This document shows, piece by piece, positions 36,075-44,873 of a stretch of 64,000 nucleotides of DNA. Under the pieces are notes generated by a model. That model saw only the letters and a program-made list of their open reading frames with translations. It searched no databases and was not told where the DNA came from. The stretch is from CAWCJL01 sp963795775. Its GTDB lineage: Bacteria; Acidobacteriota; Terriglobia; Terriglobales; Acidobacteriaceae. Each line of letters starts with the position of its first letter. Position 1 is the stretch's first letter. The DNA lies in contig CAWCJL010000001.1 of NCBI GenBank assembly GCA_963795775.1, forward strand, positions 1-64,000, written 5' to 3'. Position numbers and translations under genes: made by a program.

Positions 36075-36911
36075 CTACAGCTTGAACAGCTCCCGCAGCC
36101 GTCGCGTCTGCGCCCGGCTCACCGGGATCTCGGTGTTCTTCCGGTCGCTCATGCGCAACTGGTAGCTGGACTTGAACCACGGCACCACTTCCTTGATGTG
36201 GTTGATATTCACTACGAAAGACCGGTGCGCCCGCCAGAAGATCGCCGGGTCCAACAACTCAAGCAGCTCTTCGAGAGTCCGGCACTTCGATTGGCCCTCA
36301 AGCGTCGGCGTCACCACCGAGATCACGCCTTCATCGATGGCCGCGAAACAGATATCCTTCTGGTCCACGAGCAGCAGGCGGCTGCCCGCCTGCAGCACGA
36401 TCTTGCTGTTTTGTCCCCGTGGCGGCGCGCTTCGCTGCTGTTCCATCAACTGCAGCAGCGCGTCAAGGCGCGGATCGGAGGAAAGCGTGGAGCCGGCTGG
36501 TGCCGGCGCTCCCTCGCTCGCGCTTCCCTGGGATTCATGCAGCCGCAGCCGGGCACGCTCGAGCGCCTGCATCACCCGGGCCCGGTCGAACGGCTTCAAC
36601 AGGTAATCGATCGCATTCACATCGAACGCGCGCACCGCATACTGATCGAAGGCTGTTGCAAAGATAATCTGCGGCAGCGCCTCCGGCTCCATCTTGTCCA
36701 GCAGCTTTTTCAGTACCGCGAACCCGTCGAGTCCCGGCATCTGCACATCCAGAAAGACGATGTCCGGTTCCAGCGTGCGGATCAGCTCTACGGCCTCGAT
36801 CCCGTTCTTTCCCTGGCCGACAATCTCCACCTCCCCGGCCGAGTCGAGCAGATACTTCAGCTCGTCGCGCGCCAGTTGTTCGTCATCCACAATGAGGGCA
36901 GTCATCGGCAT
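36075..36911 (-). CDS. LytTR-family response regulator
   Basis: The product has about 278 residues. The receiver domain (1-120) has MTALIVDDEQLAR, the phosphoacceptor Asp in IVFLDVQMPGLDG, and the Lys in YLLKPFDRARV. A linker of about 50 residues leads to a LytTR DNA-binding domain (about 180-278) with ICFAAIDEGVISVVT, FWRAHRSFVVNINHI and PVSRAQTRRLRELF. Partner histidine kinase is not adjacent. Start at 36911 by alignment of the receiver; no good ribosome site. It closes a same-direction group with an ECF sigma factor and two small membrane proteins. Confidence 0.9.
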   Translation of the reverse strand: MPMTALIVDDEQLARDELKYLLDSAGEVEIVGQGKNGIEAVELIRTLEPDIVFLDVQMPGLDGFAVLKKLLDKMEPEALPQIIFATAFDQYAVRAFDVNAIDYLLKPFDRARVMQALERARLRLHESQGSASEGAPAPAGSTLSSDPRLDALLQLMEQQRSAPPRGQNSKIVLQAGSRLLLVDQKDICFAAIDEGVISVVTPTLEGQSKCRTLEELLELLDPAIFWRAHRSFVVNINHIKEVVPWFKSSYQLRMSDRKNTEIPVSRAQTRRLRELFKL

Positions 36912-36986
36912 GGGAGTCAGTGCAGTATAGGAAGCCTGAACCGCACGGTCAATGCTCGCGGCCGGCATCAGCCAGACCGACCTTTA

Positions 36987-37535
36987 TCAGGAATGCAGGC
37001 TCCGCAGCCGCTCTGGCGTGTTATCCAGTGCCAGATCGTGCCCGCAATGCACGCAGTACAGGTCGGAAACGCGCACACTGCGATGGCAAATGCCGCACGC
37101 CGCCGAGATCTGGCACGCGCACTGGGGGCAGAAGTGATACTCGCTCAGCACCGCCGTGCCGCACGCCGGGCAGCACGACACCACCGGCTGCCGCAGCAGG
37201 AAATAGAGCACCGCGCCAACCCCCGCCGGCATCACCAGGCACACCACCGTCCACAGCCGCGTGCTCATGTTGCGGCGCGGCGCGTCCTTGCTCACATAGC
37301 CCACCATCAGCACATAAAGGGCGGCGAGCGCACTCCACGAGAGGGCAAAGTAAAACCGCAGCCCGATAGGGGGGCCGGGGTGGTGCCGATGCGTCGGCAG
37401 CACCACCCAGAAGATGTACTGCATGGAGACAAAGGCCAGTACGGAAAGCGCTATCGACCAGCGCGGAATGAGCTTGAATTCATCCCGCATCGAAGCATGT
37501 CCCGTAGTCTCGCGAAGCCGGTCGGCGTAGCTCAT
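36987..37535 (-). CDS. Membrane protein with PLD nuclease-like N-segment and double zinc ribbon
   Basis: The product has about 182 residues. Three hydrophobic segments (WSIALSVLAFVSMQYIFWVV, FYFALSWSALAALYVLMVG, LWTVVCLVMPAGVGAVLYFLL; the last resembles the PLDc_N motif) are followed by two zinc ribbons with CPACG, CPQC, CGIC and CVHCG. Likely an inner-membrane protein with cytoplasmic zinc fingers. Start at 37535 or GTG at 37577 is unresolved. Function unknown. Confidence 0.65.
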   Translation of the reverse strand: MSYADRLRETTGHASMRDEFKLIPRWSIALSVLAFVSMQYIFWVVLPTHRHHPGPPIGLRFYFALSWSALAALYVLMVGYVSKDAPRRNMSTRLWTVVCLVMPAGVGAVLYFLLRQPVVSCCPACGTAVLSEYHFCPQCACQISAACGICHRSVRVSDLYCVHCGHDLALDNTPERLRSLHS

Positions 37536-37594
37536 AGGTCTGGGAGAAAGACGAAACGGAACAACCGGAAGTTGCACAATCGCGGGGAAGCGCG

Positions 37595-38026
37595 TCAGGC
37601 TTCACGGCCATCCGAGGAGGAGGCACGCGTCTTCCACCCTGCAATCAGGGCGGCAACAATGGCCACCAACAGCACCAGAATCAGGAATGCAATCTGCGTG
37701 GTCGTGTCACTGAAATGCTCGCCGCCAAACAGATCGTCAATGCTGCTCCACAGCCCGGGGCCGAGCAGCAGCAGCAAAATCCCAAACACGGCAGTGGCTA
37801 CGCCGAGATGAAAGCGCTTCTGCTCGCGGGTTTCGCGCTGCGTGTCCACGGAAACGCGAATGGCACGGCGCGCGCGCTCGGCCGCCGCCTGGCTGCCCCG
37901 GGCATTCCGCCCGGCCAGCGCCTCCAGCAGTTCCTGATTCGCGTTTCTTGTAGGAATTTCAGGTGTACCTGGGGCAGGATCAGCAGCGACAGGCGGAACG
38001 TCCTTTTCCTCAGGACGCAGGCTCAC
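37595..38026 (-). CDS. Two-helix membrane protein downstream of ECF sigma
   Basis: The product has 143 residues: a Pro- and Ala-rich N-terminal cytoplasmic part of about 75 residues including an Arg-rich helix (AAAERARRAIRVSVDTQRET), then helices GVATAVFGILLLLLGPGLW and IAFLILVLLVAIVAALIAGW. Its start overlaps the stop of the sigma factor gene by 4 bp, so it is translationally coupled. That position and topology suggest a membrane anti-sigma-like partner, although no zinc-binding anti-sigma motif is present. Confidence 0.65.
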   Translation of the reverse strand: MSLRPEEKDVPPVAADPAPGTPEIPTRNANQELLEALAGRNARGSQAAAERARRAIRVSVDTQRETREQKRFHLGVATAVFGILLLLLGPGLWSSIDDLFGGEHFSDTTTQIAFLILVLLVAIVAALIAGWKTRASSSDGREA

Positions 38027-38682
38027 GCCTCCACCTCCAAGGCCTTTCTACTCTGGGCGCGGGCCTCGCGTGCCGGCGCACTGCTATTCTCCGTCGCCAG
38101 GATGCGAGGTTTTAGCGCCGCCAGTCCGCGATACAACCGCGACTTGACGGTGGAAAGCGGCGCACGCGTCACCTGCGCGATCTCATCAAGCGAAAGCTCT
38201 TCATGGAAGCGCAGCACCAGCACCTCGCGCTGCAGTGGCTCCAGTGTGAGCAGGGCTTGGGCTACCCGCACGCTGTTCTCGCGAAGCTGGTAGACCTCGT
38301 AGGGAGTTGGGTCCGCCGCCGGCGCTTCAAACGGGCGTTCTTCCCCCGTGCCCTCGCATAGCGCATCCAGGCTCACCGTCGTGCGCTTGCGGCGGAAGTC
38401 GATGACAAGGTTGCGCGCAATGGTAAAAAGCCACGTGTCAAAGCGCGCATTGCCGTTGAACTGGGCGCCGCGTTGCAGCACGCGTATCCAGGTCTCCTGG
38501 AAGAGATCTTCCGCGATCTCGCGGCTGCTGGTGAGGTAGAGCAGGTAGCGCAGCAGACGGTGCTGGTATTCGACGATCAACTCGTCGATCAAACCGCCGT
38601 CCTGCCGCTTCAGCCCGCGCGCGATCGCGCGGTTTTCCTCCTGCTGCGCCTGACCGCTCAGGGTCGCCGATGCCGTTGCCAT
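38023..38682 (-). CDS. ECF RNA polymerase sigma factor
   Basis: The product has about 219 residues from ATG 38682. Region 2 holds LIVEYQHRLLRYLLYLTSSRE, DLFQETWIRVL and FDTWLFTIARNLVIDFRRK; region 4 holds ALLTLEPLQREVLVLRFHEELSLDEI with an HTH ending in TVKSRLYRGL. It is divergent from rlmB. A 33-residue N-terminal extension is possible but would overlap the divergent promoter. Probably controls this membrane-protein group, as ECF genes often autoregulate. Confidence 0.92.
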   Translation of the reverse strand: MATASATLSGQAQQEENRAIARGLKRQDGGLIDELIVEYQHRLLRYLLYLTSSREIAEDLFQETWIRVLQRGAQFNGNARFDTWLFTIARNLVIDFRRKRTTVSLDALCEGTGEERPFEAPAADPTPYEVYQLRENSVRVAQALLTLEPLQREVLVLRFHEELSLDEIAQVTRAPLSTVKSRLYRGLAALKPRILATENSSAPAREARAQSRKALEVEA

Positions 38683-38789
38683 ACGTCCATATTGGACGCG
38701 CTCGGGATGCCCCGGGACTCGCCGAAGACGCAGATTTGTTGCTGTTTCTGCAGAAAACGCCCGTAAAACGGGGCGATACACTGGAATGA

Positions 38790-39584
38790 ATGGACATTCT
38801 GTATGGCCTGCACCCGGTCGAAGAGGCGCTTCGCTCCGGTTCCAGGCGCTTTGACCACGTATGCATCGCGCGCGAGCGGCAGGATGCCCGTTTGCAAAAG
38901 GTAGTGGACGCGTGCCGGGACGCCGGCGTCCCCGTCCGTTCCGAGTCGCGGGAGCAGTTGACCCGCCTCGCCGGTAACGCGGCGCACCAGGGCGTGGTGG
39001 CCTATGTGCGCGAGCGTGCCGCGCTCGACCTCGCGGACCTGCTTGAGCCCTCGGCCGCTGTGCCGCTGTTACTCGCTCTCGATGGCGTGGAAGACCCTCA
39101 GAACCTGGGCGCCCTGCTGCGCACCGCGGATGGCGCGGGGGTGAGCGGCGTGGTGCTCACTGAACGCCGCTCCGCCCCGCTCAGTCCGGTGGCGATCAAA
39201 GCCTCCGCGGGAGCAGCGGAGCATGTTCGCATCGCCCGCGTGGTGAACCTGGTGCGCGCGATCGAGGAGATCAAGGCGCACAACATTTGGTGCGTGGGTC
39301 TGGATGAGCGCGGTGCAACGGACTACGACAGTTACGACTTCACCGTGCCCTCGCTGCTGGTTCTGGGGCGCGAAGGCGCTGGACTCCATGACCTGGTGCG
39401 GCGCACCTGCGACCACCTCCTGCGCATCCCTATGGCCGGCGGTGTCGCCTCGCTCAATGTGGCGTCTGCCGGCGCGGTGGTGCTCTATGAGGCATTTCGC
39501 CAGCGTCGTGCCGCAGAACGGAGCCGCGGGCTGCATGAGGTCCCGGTGATCTCCCAGAAAAAGCAAAAGGGCCTCGGCAGTTGA
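38790..39584 (+). CDS. rlmB: 23S rRNA 2'-O-ribose methyltransferase, RlmB/TrmH family
   Basis: The 264-residue SpoU-fold methyltransferase: N-terminal substrate domain MDILYGLHPVEEALR, then motif 1 VEDPQNLGALLRTADGAGV, motif 2 LLVLGREGAGL and motif 3 IPMAGGVASLNVASAGAVVL, which form the knotted SAM site. RlmB methylates G2251 in the peptidyl-transferase region of 23S rRNA. Its stop codon overlaps the start of the next gene. Confidence 0.92.
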   Translation: MDILYGLHPVEEALRSGSRRFDHVCIARERQDARLQKVVDACRDAGVPVRSESREQLTRLAGNAAHQGVVAYVRERAALDLADLLEPSAAVPLLLALDGVEDPQNLGALLRTADGAGVSGVVLTERRSAPLSPVAIKASAGAAEHVRIARVVNLVRAIEEIKAHNIWCVGLDERGATDYDSYDFTVPSLLVLGREGAGLHDLVRRTCDHLLRIPMAGGVASLNVASAGAVVLYEAFRQRRAAERSRGLHEVPVISQKKQKGLGS

Positions 39585-41449
39585 TGTCAATGCGGTGCGC
39601 GCCCCTCCTATTCCTTCTCTGTGCCAGCGCAAGTGCGCAGCAGTTGCCACCCGCCGCTCCCGCGCCTGCACCGGAGCCACACGGCACAGTGGTCGTATCG
39701 AGCGATCGGAAGCCGCAGGACCAGGCTCCTCCCGCTGAGAACATAACGGCCGTACAGGCCACTGATGCGCAGCGAGCTTCCGTCGAGTTCACCCGCTACG
39801 TGCTGGATGTTCACCTTACGCCACGCGACCACCGCATCAGCGTTCACGCCACCATGACGCTGCGCAATGCAGGTGCTGAGCCGCTTCCTGTGTTGCCGCT
39901 GCAGCTTTCCTCGTCGCTGGCTTGGTCGTCCACCCTCGTCGGCGGCAAAGTCGCGCCATTTCAGCAGGTGAAAATTCGCAGCGACGCCGACCACACTGGC
40001 GCGCTCAACGAAGCCGTCGTCCACCTCCCGTCGCCCCTCGCGTCGGGCGCACAGGTAGTCGTCGAAGCGTTCTATGCCGGCGAGATCACACAGGATGCCA
40101 CGCGGCTCACTCGCATCGGCGCTCCTGCCGACCTGGCCGCGCACGCGGAATGGGACACCATCGATCCTGATTTCATCGGCCTGCGCGGCTTCGGAAATGT
40201 GGTTTGGTATCCGGTGAGTTCCGTGCCGGTGGCTCTGGGCGATGGCGACCGGCTCTTTTCGGAGATCGGGCTTACCAAGCTCCGGCAGAGCAAGGCAACA
40301 GTAAGCATCACGGTTACAGATGAAGTCTACGATGCCGGAGGAGGCGCGGGCAGGGCGCCCACCGTGGCGGTTCTGGACGGCACTCCCGTTCCACTCTCGA
40401 TCGTGACCCGCTCCGCTTCCGCCGACATCCCGACCATCGTGAAGTGCAGCCTGCCTCAAACTACGCTTGGCTTCAGCACGCCGACTCTTTTTCTCGCGCC
40501 GCGTACAGCCGCCGCGGGCAACGAACTCCGGCTCTATGCGCGGCCGGAGAACCTTGCCGCCACGCAAAGCTACATGACGGCTTCCAGCATGGTGACGCCG
40601 CTCCTCCATCAATGGCTGGGTGCTCATCCCAGGTCGGAGCTGACGATTGTGGATCTGCCTGACAAGGAGGACGCGCCCTTTGAAGACGGGCAGGTGCTGC
40701 TTACTGGACTGCGCAACACCGAACCGGCACGCCTGACGGGGGCCGTGACGCATGCGTTGGCGCACGCGTATTTCGCCTCACCGCGGCCGTGGCTGGATTA
40801 CGGTGTCCCGGAGTTCATGGCGGGCCTCCGTACGGAGCAGGTTTCCGGGCGCGAAGCGGCGCTCAGTGATCTGGATAAGCTGCGGCCGGCGCTCGCGTTA
40901 GCGGAGCCGGCTGATCCCGCCACCGCCGACGCAGGCCAACCACTCGTGCGTGCGCACGACGCCATTTATTACCGCACCAAGGCTGCGTATGTTCTCTGGA
41001 TGCTTCGTACGCTCACCGGCGATACTGCCCTGGCCGGTTCGCTGCGCGCCTACGATCCTTCGCGCGACACCGCGGACGATTACTTCGAGCACCTCATCGA
41101 GACCACCAGCGGCAAAAAGCTCGACTGGTTTTTCAACGACTGGGTGTACCGCGACCGCGGACTGCCGGATCTCTCGATCGCGAGCGTCTTTCCCACACCG
41201 GCCAGCACCGCCGGCTCGTATCTCGTTGCCGTGAATGTGACGAATGACGGCGCTGCTGCGGCGGAGGTTCCGGTCACCGTGACCTCTGCCGACGCAACCG
41301 CGACGGAACGGCTGTTGGTGCCGGCCCGCGGCTCCGCCGTACGACGCATTCTGATTCAGGGCCGCCCCGAGGAGGTTCAGGTGAACGACGGGACCGTGCC
41401 TGAAGTGCAGGCCAGCGTGCACCGCACCACGATTCAGCAGGTCCCTTAG
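39584..41449 (+). CDS. M1 peptidase-like secreted protein lacking catalytic residues
   Basis: The product has about 621 residues: signal peptide, then M1 aminopeptidase-like beta domain (YVLDVHLTPRDHRISVHATMTL) and a helical domain. The zinc motif HExxH is replaced by HALAH (about 390-394) and the downstream NEG motif that gives the third ligand reads WLDYGVPEF, so both catalytic Glu and ligand Glu are gone. DYFEHLIETTSGKKLDWFFNDWVY is the usual C-terminal helix motif. Likely an inactive scaffold or binding protein in the periplasm. The start overlaps the rlmB stop (TTGATG); the stop overlaps that of the convergent AsmA gene. Confidence 0.8.
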   Translation: MSMRCAPLLFLLCASASAQQLPPAAPAPAPEPHGTVVVSSDRKPQDQAPPAENITAVQATDAQRASVEFTRYVLDVHLTPRDHRISVHATMTLRNAGAEPLPVLPLQLSSSLAWSSTLVGGKVAPFQQVKIRSDADHTGALNEAVVHLPSPLASGAQVVVEAFYAGEITQDATRLTRIGAPADLAAHAEWDTIDPDFIGLRGFGNVVWYPVSSVPVALGDGDRLFSEIGLTKLRQSKATVSITVTDEVYDAGGGAGRAPTVAVLDGTPVPLSIVTRSASADIPTIVKCSLPQTTLGFSTPTLFLAPRTAAAGNELRLYARPENLAATQSYMTASSMVTPLLHQWLGAHPRSELTIVDLPDKEDAPFEDGQVLLTGLRNTEPARLTGAVTHALAHAYFASPRPWLDYGVPEFMAGLRTEQVSGREAALSDLDKLRPALALAEPADPATADAGQPLVRAHDAIYYRTKAAYVLWMLRTLTGDTALAGSLRAYDPSRDTADDYFEHLIETTSGKKLDWFFNDWVYRDRGLPDLSIASVFPTPASTAGSYLVAVNVTNDGAAAAEVPVTVTSADATATERLLVPARGSAVRRILIQGRPEEVQVNDGTVPEVQASVHRTTIQQVP

Positions 41450-44055
41450 GGGCTATCGGCCTGGCGCGGAGCCGCGAGTACCGGCTGCGCTAAAGTGCCC
41501 GCTACGGTTACGGAAGGGTCACTGCCAACCTGCAGGTCAAGCCGCCGCTCCAGCGTGATGGTCCCATTCACCGGCTCGGGTCCCTTGCTGCTGGTGAGCA
41601 GCCCCCGCGTGAGCGTGATCACGCCGTCGGCAACCGTTCCGTCCGCAGTCCACTGGTCGAAAGCTGCTAGTGGGGTGTCTGGAAGCTGCGGCCATCCGCC
41701 GCCCCGCCACTCCCAGTGCACTGCGCCTGCTGCGGATTGCGCCAGAGCCTTGGCATCTGTGCCCTTGAGCCGAAGGTCGCCATCCATGTCGATCACGCCG
41801 TTGCCCCAGCGCTCCCCAAACAGTTCCGCCAGGCTGCGTGCATCGGTCCCGGTGCATTGCACGTGCGCTGTATACGATGGCGTCCCCGCAATGCTCATCG
41901 CGCCTGTCGCGTGGAAAGAGCCGCCCAGGGCGCGTCCATCAAGCGCGAGGATCTCTGCCCGGTCATTCTTAATGGTCATGTCCGCTGTGACATTCTGAGC
42001 CGGCAATGCACCGAGCGTGAGCTTCGCGATGCGTATGGTGCCTTCGAGTGCGGGCCAGGAAGATGCATGCGGATCGACGCGGCTCAGCCACTCTCGCACA
42101 AACGCTGCGCTGCCGCTGCCGCCCAGGGCCTGGCGAAGCGTCTTGATGTCCAGCGCGGGCGTGCTCAAGTCAAAGTGCCGCGCGCAGGCATCTGACGCAA
42201 CGCACCGCAGTGGCATGCGGAAATAGCCAGTAAAAGGTACGGCACCGAGCCGCGCCGAAATGCCGCTCCACGCGATCTCATCCGGCGTGATGGAACTTTG
42301 CGCGGACACGATAGCAAGCGGAGTACTGACGTAGGGTGTCTGCAGCCGTGCGTTGTGCAGGCTCAGCGTACCGCTGGGCAGGGAAGGCGGCTGAGGCGAA
42401 TCCGTTTCCGGTACGGGCACGATCCACGGCCCGGAGAGCGTGAGATTCAGTTGCACGTCACCGACGGGTGCGAGGCCGGCGGTCGGCCCGGGCAGGATGC
42501 CGAACGCGCGTGAGATCGGTAGCAGCCGGGCCAGCACGGCGCTGCCGGCGTAGTGCATCACGAATTCGTGCGCGCCGAGACGTCCTTCGACCGTCAGCGG
42601 AACGGGAGCGCCCATGGGCACCGCAGCCGGCTGCAGCACCAGTGCGGGGTGCCGGCTTATCGCGTGTTGCGGCGCTCGTGCGCCGGTTGCGGAAGCGGAT
42701 ATTGCGGACCAGTGCAGGTCGGGTAGCGAGATGGCTGTAGACACGCCCGGGGGCCGTATGCTGGCGTTGGTGACGCGCGCCGCTCCTGACAGGACGCCGC
42801 TCTCAACAGCGTTGCTGCTGAACCCGCTGCCGCGCCACTCGAATCTGCCGTTGATCTCGCCGTTAGCCTCCGTGCTCTGCGCAAAGCCGCGCCGCACGTG
42901 GCGGAGCAGCTCCAAAAATGCATTCGCCGGCGCATGTGTGAACTCGACCGCAAGTGCCGAGGCCGACGCGCTGTGCGGTCCGGCGAGATTTCCCGTGAGC
43001 CGTACCGAGCCGCTGCCCACCGGCGCCGCGCAGTCGAGTTGGTCCAAGGTCCAGCCTTCGCGGGTGTACACGCCGTCGCAGGTTGCGGCCAGTTGCATCG
43101 CCTGCATTGGCTCGAACTCCGCACGATGGAAATCACTTGCGCGCGCAGTGGTGTGCAGCAGCAGCCGGTCCGGCGTGCCGGTCACGTGGGCACGAAAGTC
43201 CAGGTCGGCGCGCCAGCCCGCATCCTCGCCGGTGAGCAGGCGGCTGATCTGTCCCAGCGGTGCTTTGCTCCACTCGGCATTCAGGTCCAGCGGAAGCGTA
43301 CCGACTGTCGCAGCACGATGCACCGCGCCGTCCACGCGGACGACGCCGGTATCGGCCGCAGAAAAGTTCATGTCGGTTCGCATCGGCTGTGCGCGAAACC
43401 GGAGACGCCATTCATTCGCATTCTCCAGCCACACTGCGGTGTCCGCATTCAGCAGCGAGAAGGGGGTCTTTTCGTCGCCGAGTTTGAAGTTGATGCGTGC
43501 CCCGCTTGCCTCGATGTACGGGAAGCGCAGCGTGCGGCCGGGATGCTGCTGCTCCGTCGGCGCGCTCTCGGTCTGCGATGCCTGGGTGAGCAGCGGGGCG
43601 AAGTTCCAGGATCCGTGCGCATCGCGCTGCAGGTTGATGCTGGGCTCGTCGAAAGAGATACGGGAGATCTCGAAGCGCCCGCGCCACAGTGAGAGGACGC
43701 GCAGGGAAGCGGTGACACTCCCGCATTGCAGCAGCGGCTCCGCTCCAAACTGCGGCAGTTCGTCAATCGCAAGGTTATGAATGGTAAAGCCGGGACGCGG
43801 CAGCAGCGCCAGGCGAACGCTGCCCAGCTCCACCGGGCGCCCCAGGCTGGCGGAAAGGCTCGCCGCCACCCGCCGCTTATAGCGACCAATGCTGATCAGC
43901 GGAGGAAGCACCAGCGCCGCGACAAGGACCAGCAGCAGGATGAGCGCGTAGCGATTGCGGGTTTGCCTGGCCACTGTAGGCTGGCGGGCAGGCGGAGTGT
44001 GCTGGGCCGAAGCTTCCGGTCGCGGGTCGCGCTCCGTCTTCGTCGCCGGAAGCAT
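41446..44055 (-). CDS. AsmA family inner-membrane-anchored protein
   Basis: The product has about 869 residues: cytoplasmic Pro-rich N-terminus, one helix (YALILLLVLVAALVLPPLI), and a long periplasmic beta-rich region beginning with RVAASLSASLGRPVELGSVRLALLPRPGF, the AsmA N-domain signature, and ending in an AsmA-C-like part. Such proteins are bridge-like carriers linked to outer-membrane lipid transport. Start at 44055 lies 2 bp after the lepB stop (TAGCCATG); a GTG at 44088 would overlap it. It is the last gene of rnc-lepB-lepB-asmA. Confidence 0.85.
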   Translation of the reverse strand: MLPATKTERDPRPEASAQHTPPARQPTVARQTRNRYALILLLVLVAALVLPPLISIGRYKRRVAASLSASLGRPVELGSVRLALLPRPGFTIHNLAIDELPQFGAEPLLQCGSVTASLRVLSLWRGRFEISRISFDEPSINLQRDAHGSWNFAPLLTQASQTESAPTEQQHPGRTLRFPYIEASGARINFKLGDEKTPFSLLNADTAVWLENANEWRLRFRAQPMRTDMNFSAADTGVVRVDGAVHRAATVGTLPLDLNAEWSKAPLGQISRLLTGEDAGWRADLDFRAHVTGTPDRLLLHTTARASDFHRAEFEPMQAMQLAATCDGVYTREGWTLDQLDCAAPVGSGSVRLTGNLAGPHSASASALAVEFTHAPANAFLELLRHVRRGFAQSTEANGEINGRFEWRGSGFSSNAVESGVLSGAARVTNASIRPPGVSTAISLPDLHWSAISASATGARAPQHAISRHPALVLQPAAVPMGAPVPLTVEGRLGAHEFVMHYAGSAVLARLLPISRAFGILPGPTAGLAPVGDVQLNLTLSGPWIVPVPETDSPQPPSLPSGTLSLHNARLQTPYVSTPLAIVSAQSSITPDEIAWSGISARLGAVPFTGYFRMPLRCVASDACARHFDLSTPALDIKTLRQALGGSGSAAFVREWLSRVDPHASSWPALEGTIRIAKLTLGALPAQNVTADMTIKNDRAEILALDGRALGGSFHATGAMSIAGTPSYTAHVQCTGTDARSLAELFGERWGNGVIDMDGDLRLKGTDAKALAQSAAGAVHWEWRGGGWPQLPDTPLAAFDQWTADGTVADGVITLTRGLLTSSKGPEPVNGTITLERRLDLQVGSDPSVTVAGTLAQPVLAAPRQADSP

Positions 44056-44057
44056 GG

Positions 44058-44843
44058 CTACCGGATCAGGTGCAGCGTTCGGCTCCACCGCGTTTGATCA
44101 AAGAAGTGCAGCACCATGTGGCCGATGAACGAAAGCCGGTCTCCGGCGCTCTGTTTCTCGTACTGATCGTCGGGCGTGATGAAGGACCAATAGACAAAGA
44201 GCGGGCGGCCCACGATGTTTTCCCGCGGCACGAAGCCCCAGTACCGGCTATCCAGGCTCACCGTGCGGTTGTCGCCCATGGCGAAGTATCTGCCGGGCGG
44301 CACCACCAGGTCTTCACCCTGGATATGGGTCGGCAGCTCGTCTGACCATGTGGGTGTCACTTCCGTAGCCTGCGAGGGCGGCACGGCGGGGAAGTCGTCG
44401 CGGTACGGCGCATAGTCGCCGTAGTTGGGCTTTGCCGCCTGCGGCTCATCCTGCTTCTGCCCGTTCAGATACACGATGCCGTCGCGGAGATGGATATGAT
44501 CGCCGGGCACGCCTACCACGCGCTTCACCAGGTAGAGGTCCGGCTCTCCGGGCTTGAAGAACACGATGATGTCGCCACGTCGCACGTTGCGGTAGTGCAC
44601 AAAGGGCGCCCAGTGCGCCGGCGGGGCCAGCGTCATGCGGTCCACCAGTACGTGATCGCCCACCAGCAGCGTCTTCTCCATCGAGGAAGAAGGGATCTCA
44701 AAGTTCTGGAAGATGAAGGTCAGTGCGAAGAGACCGATCACCAGCACAGCGCAGATAGAGGCGAAGGCTTCGAGCGGGGTTTCGTCGGTCTTGCGCTCTT
44801 TGGTCTCGACCGCCACTTCAGGTTGGGTTGCGAGCTCTTCCAT
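44058..44843 (-). CDS. lepB: Signal peptidase I (second copy in operon)
   Basis: The product has 261 residues with one N-terminal helix (ASICAVLVIGLFALTFIF). The catalytic Ser is residue 54 in EIPSSSMEKTLLVGD; the general-base Lys is in YLVKRVVGVPGDHI. GDNRTVSLDSRYWGFVP is the third conserved box. It removes signal peptides from exported proteins at the inner membrane. It lies 30 bp after another lepB. Confidence 0.94.
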   Translation of the reverse strand: MEELATQPEVAVETKERKTDETPLEAFASICAVLVIGLFALTFIFQNFEIPSSSMEKTLLVGDHVLVDRMTLAPPAHWAPFVHYRNVRRGDIIVFFKPGEPDLYLVKRVVGVPGDHIHLRDGIVYLNGQKQDEPQAAKPNYGDYAPYRDDFPAVPPSQATEVTPTWSDELPTHIQGEDLVVPPGRYFAMGDNRTVSLDSRYWGFVPRENIVGRPLFVYWSFITPDDQYEKQSAGDRLSFIGHMVLHFFDQTRWSRTLHLIR

Positions 44844-44873
44844 TCGGCTCTTCTATCCTCTGGCGCAGGATTG

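Noticed and set aside
39608..40765. 385-residue minus-strand frame
   Set aside because: Antisense to the M1-like gene, which has a signal peptide and family motifs.
42614..43780. 388-residue plus-strand frame
   Set aside because: Antisense to the AsmA gene; Ser/Arg-rich with no domain.
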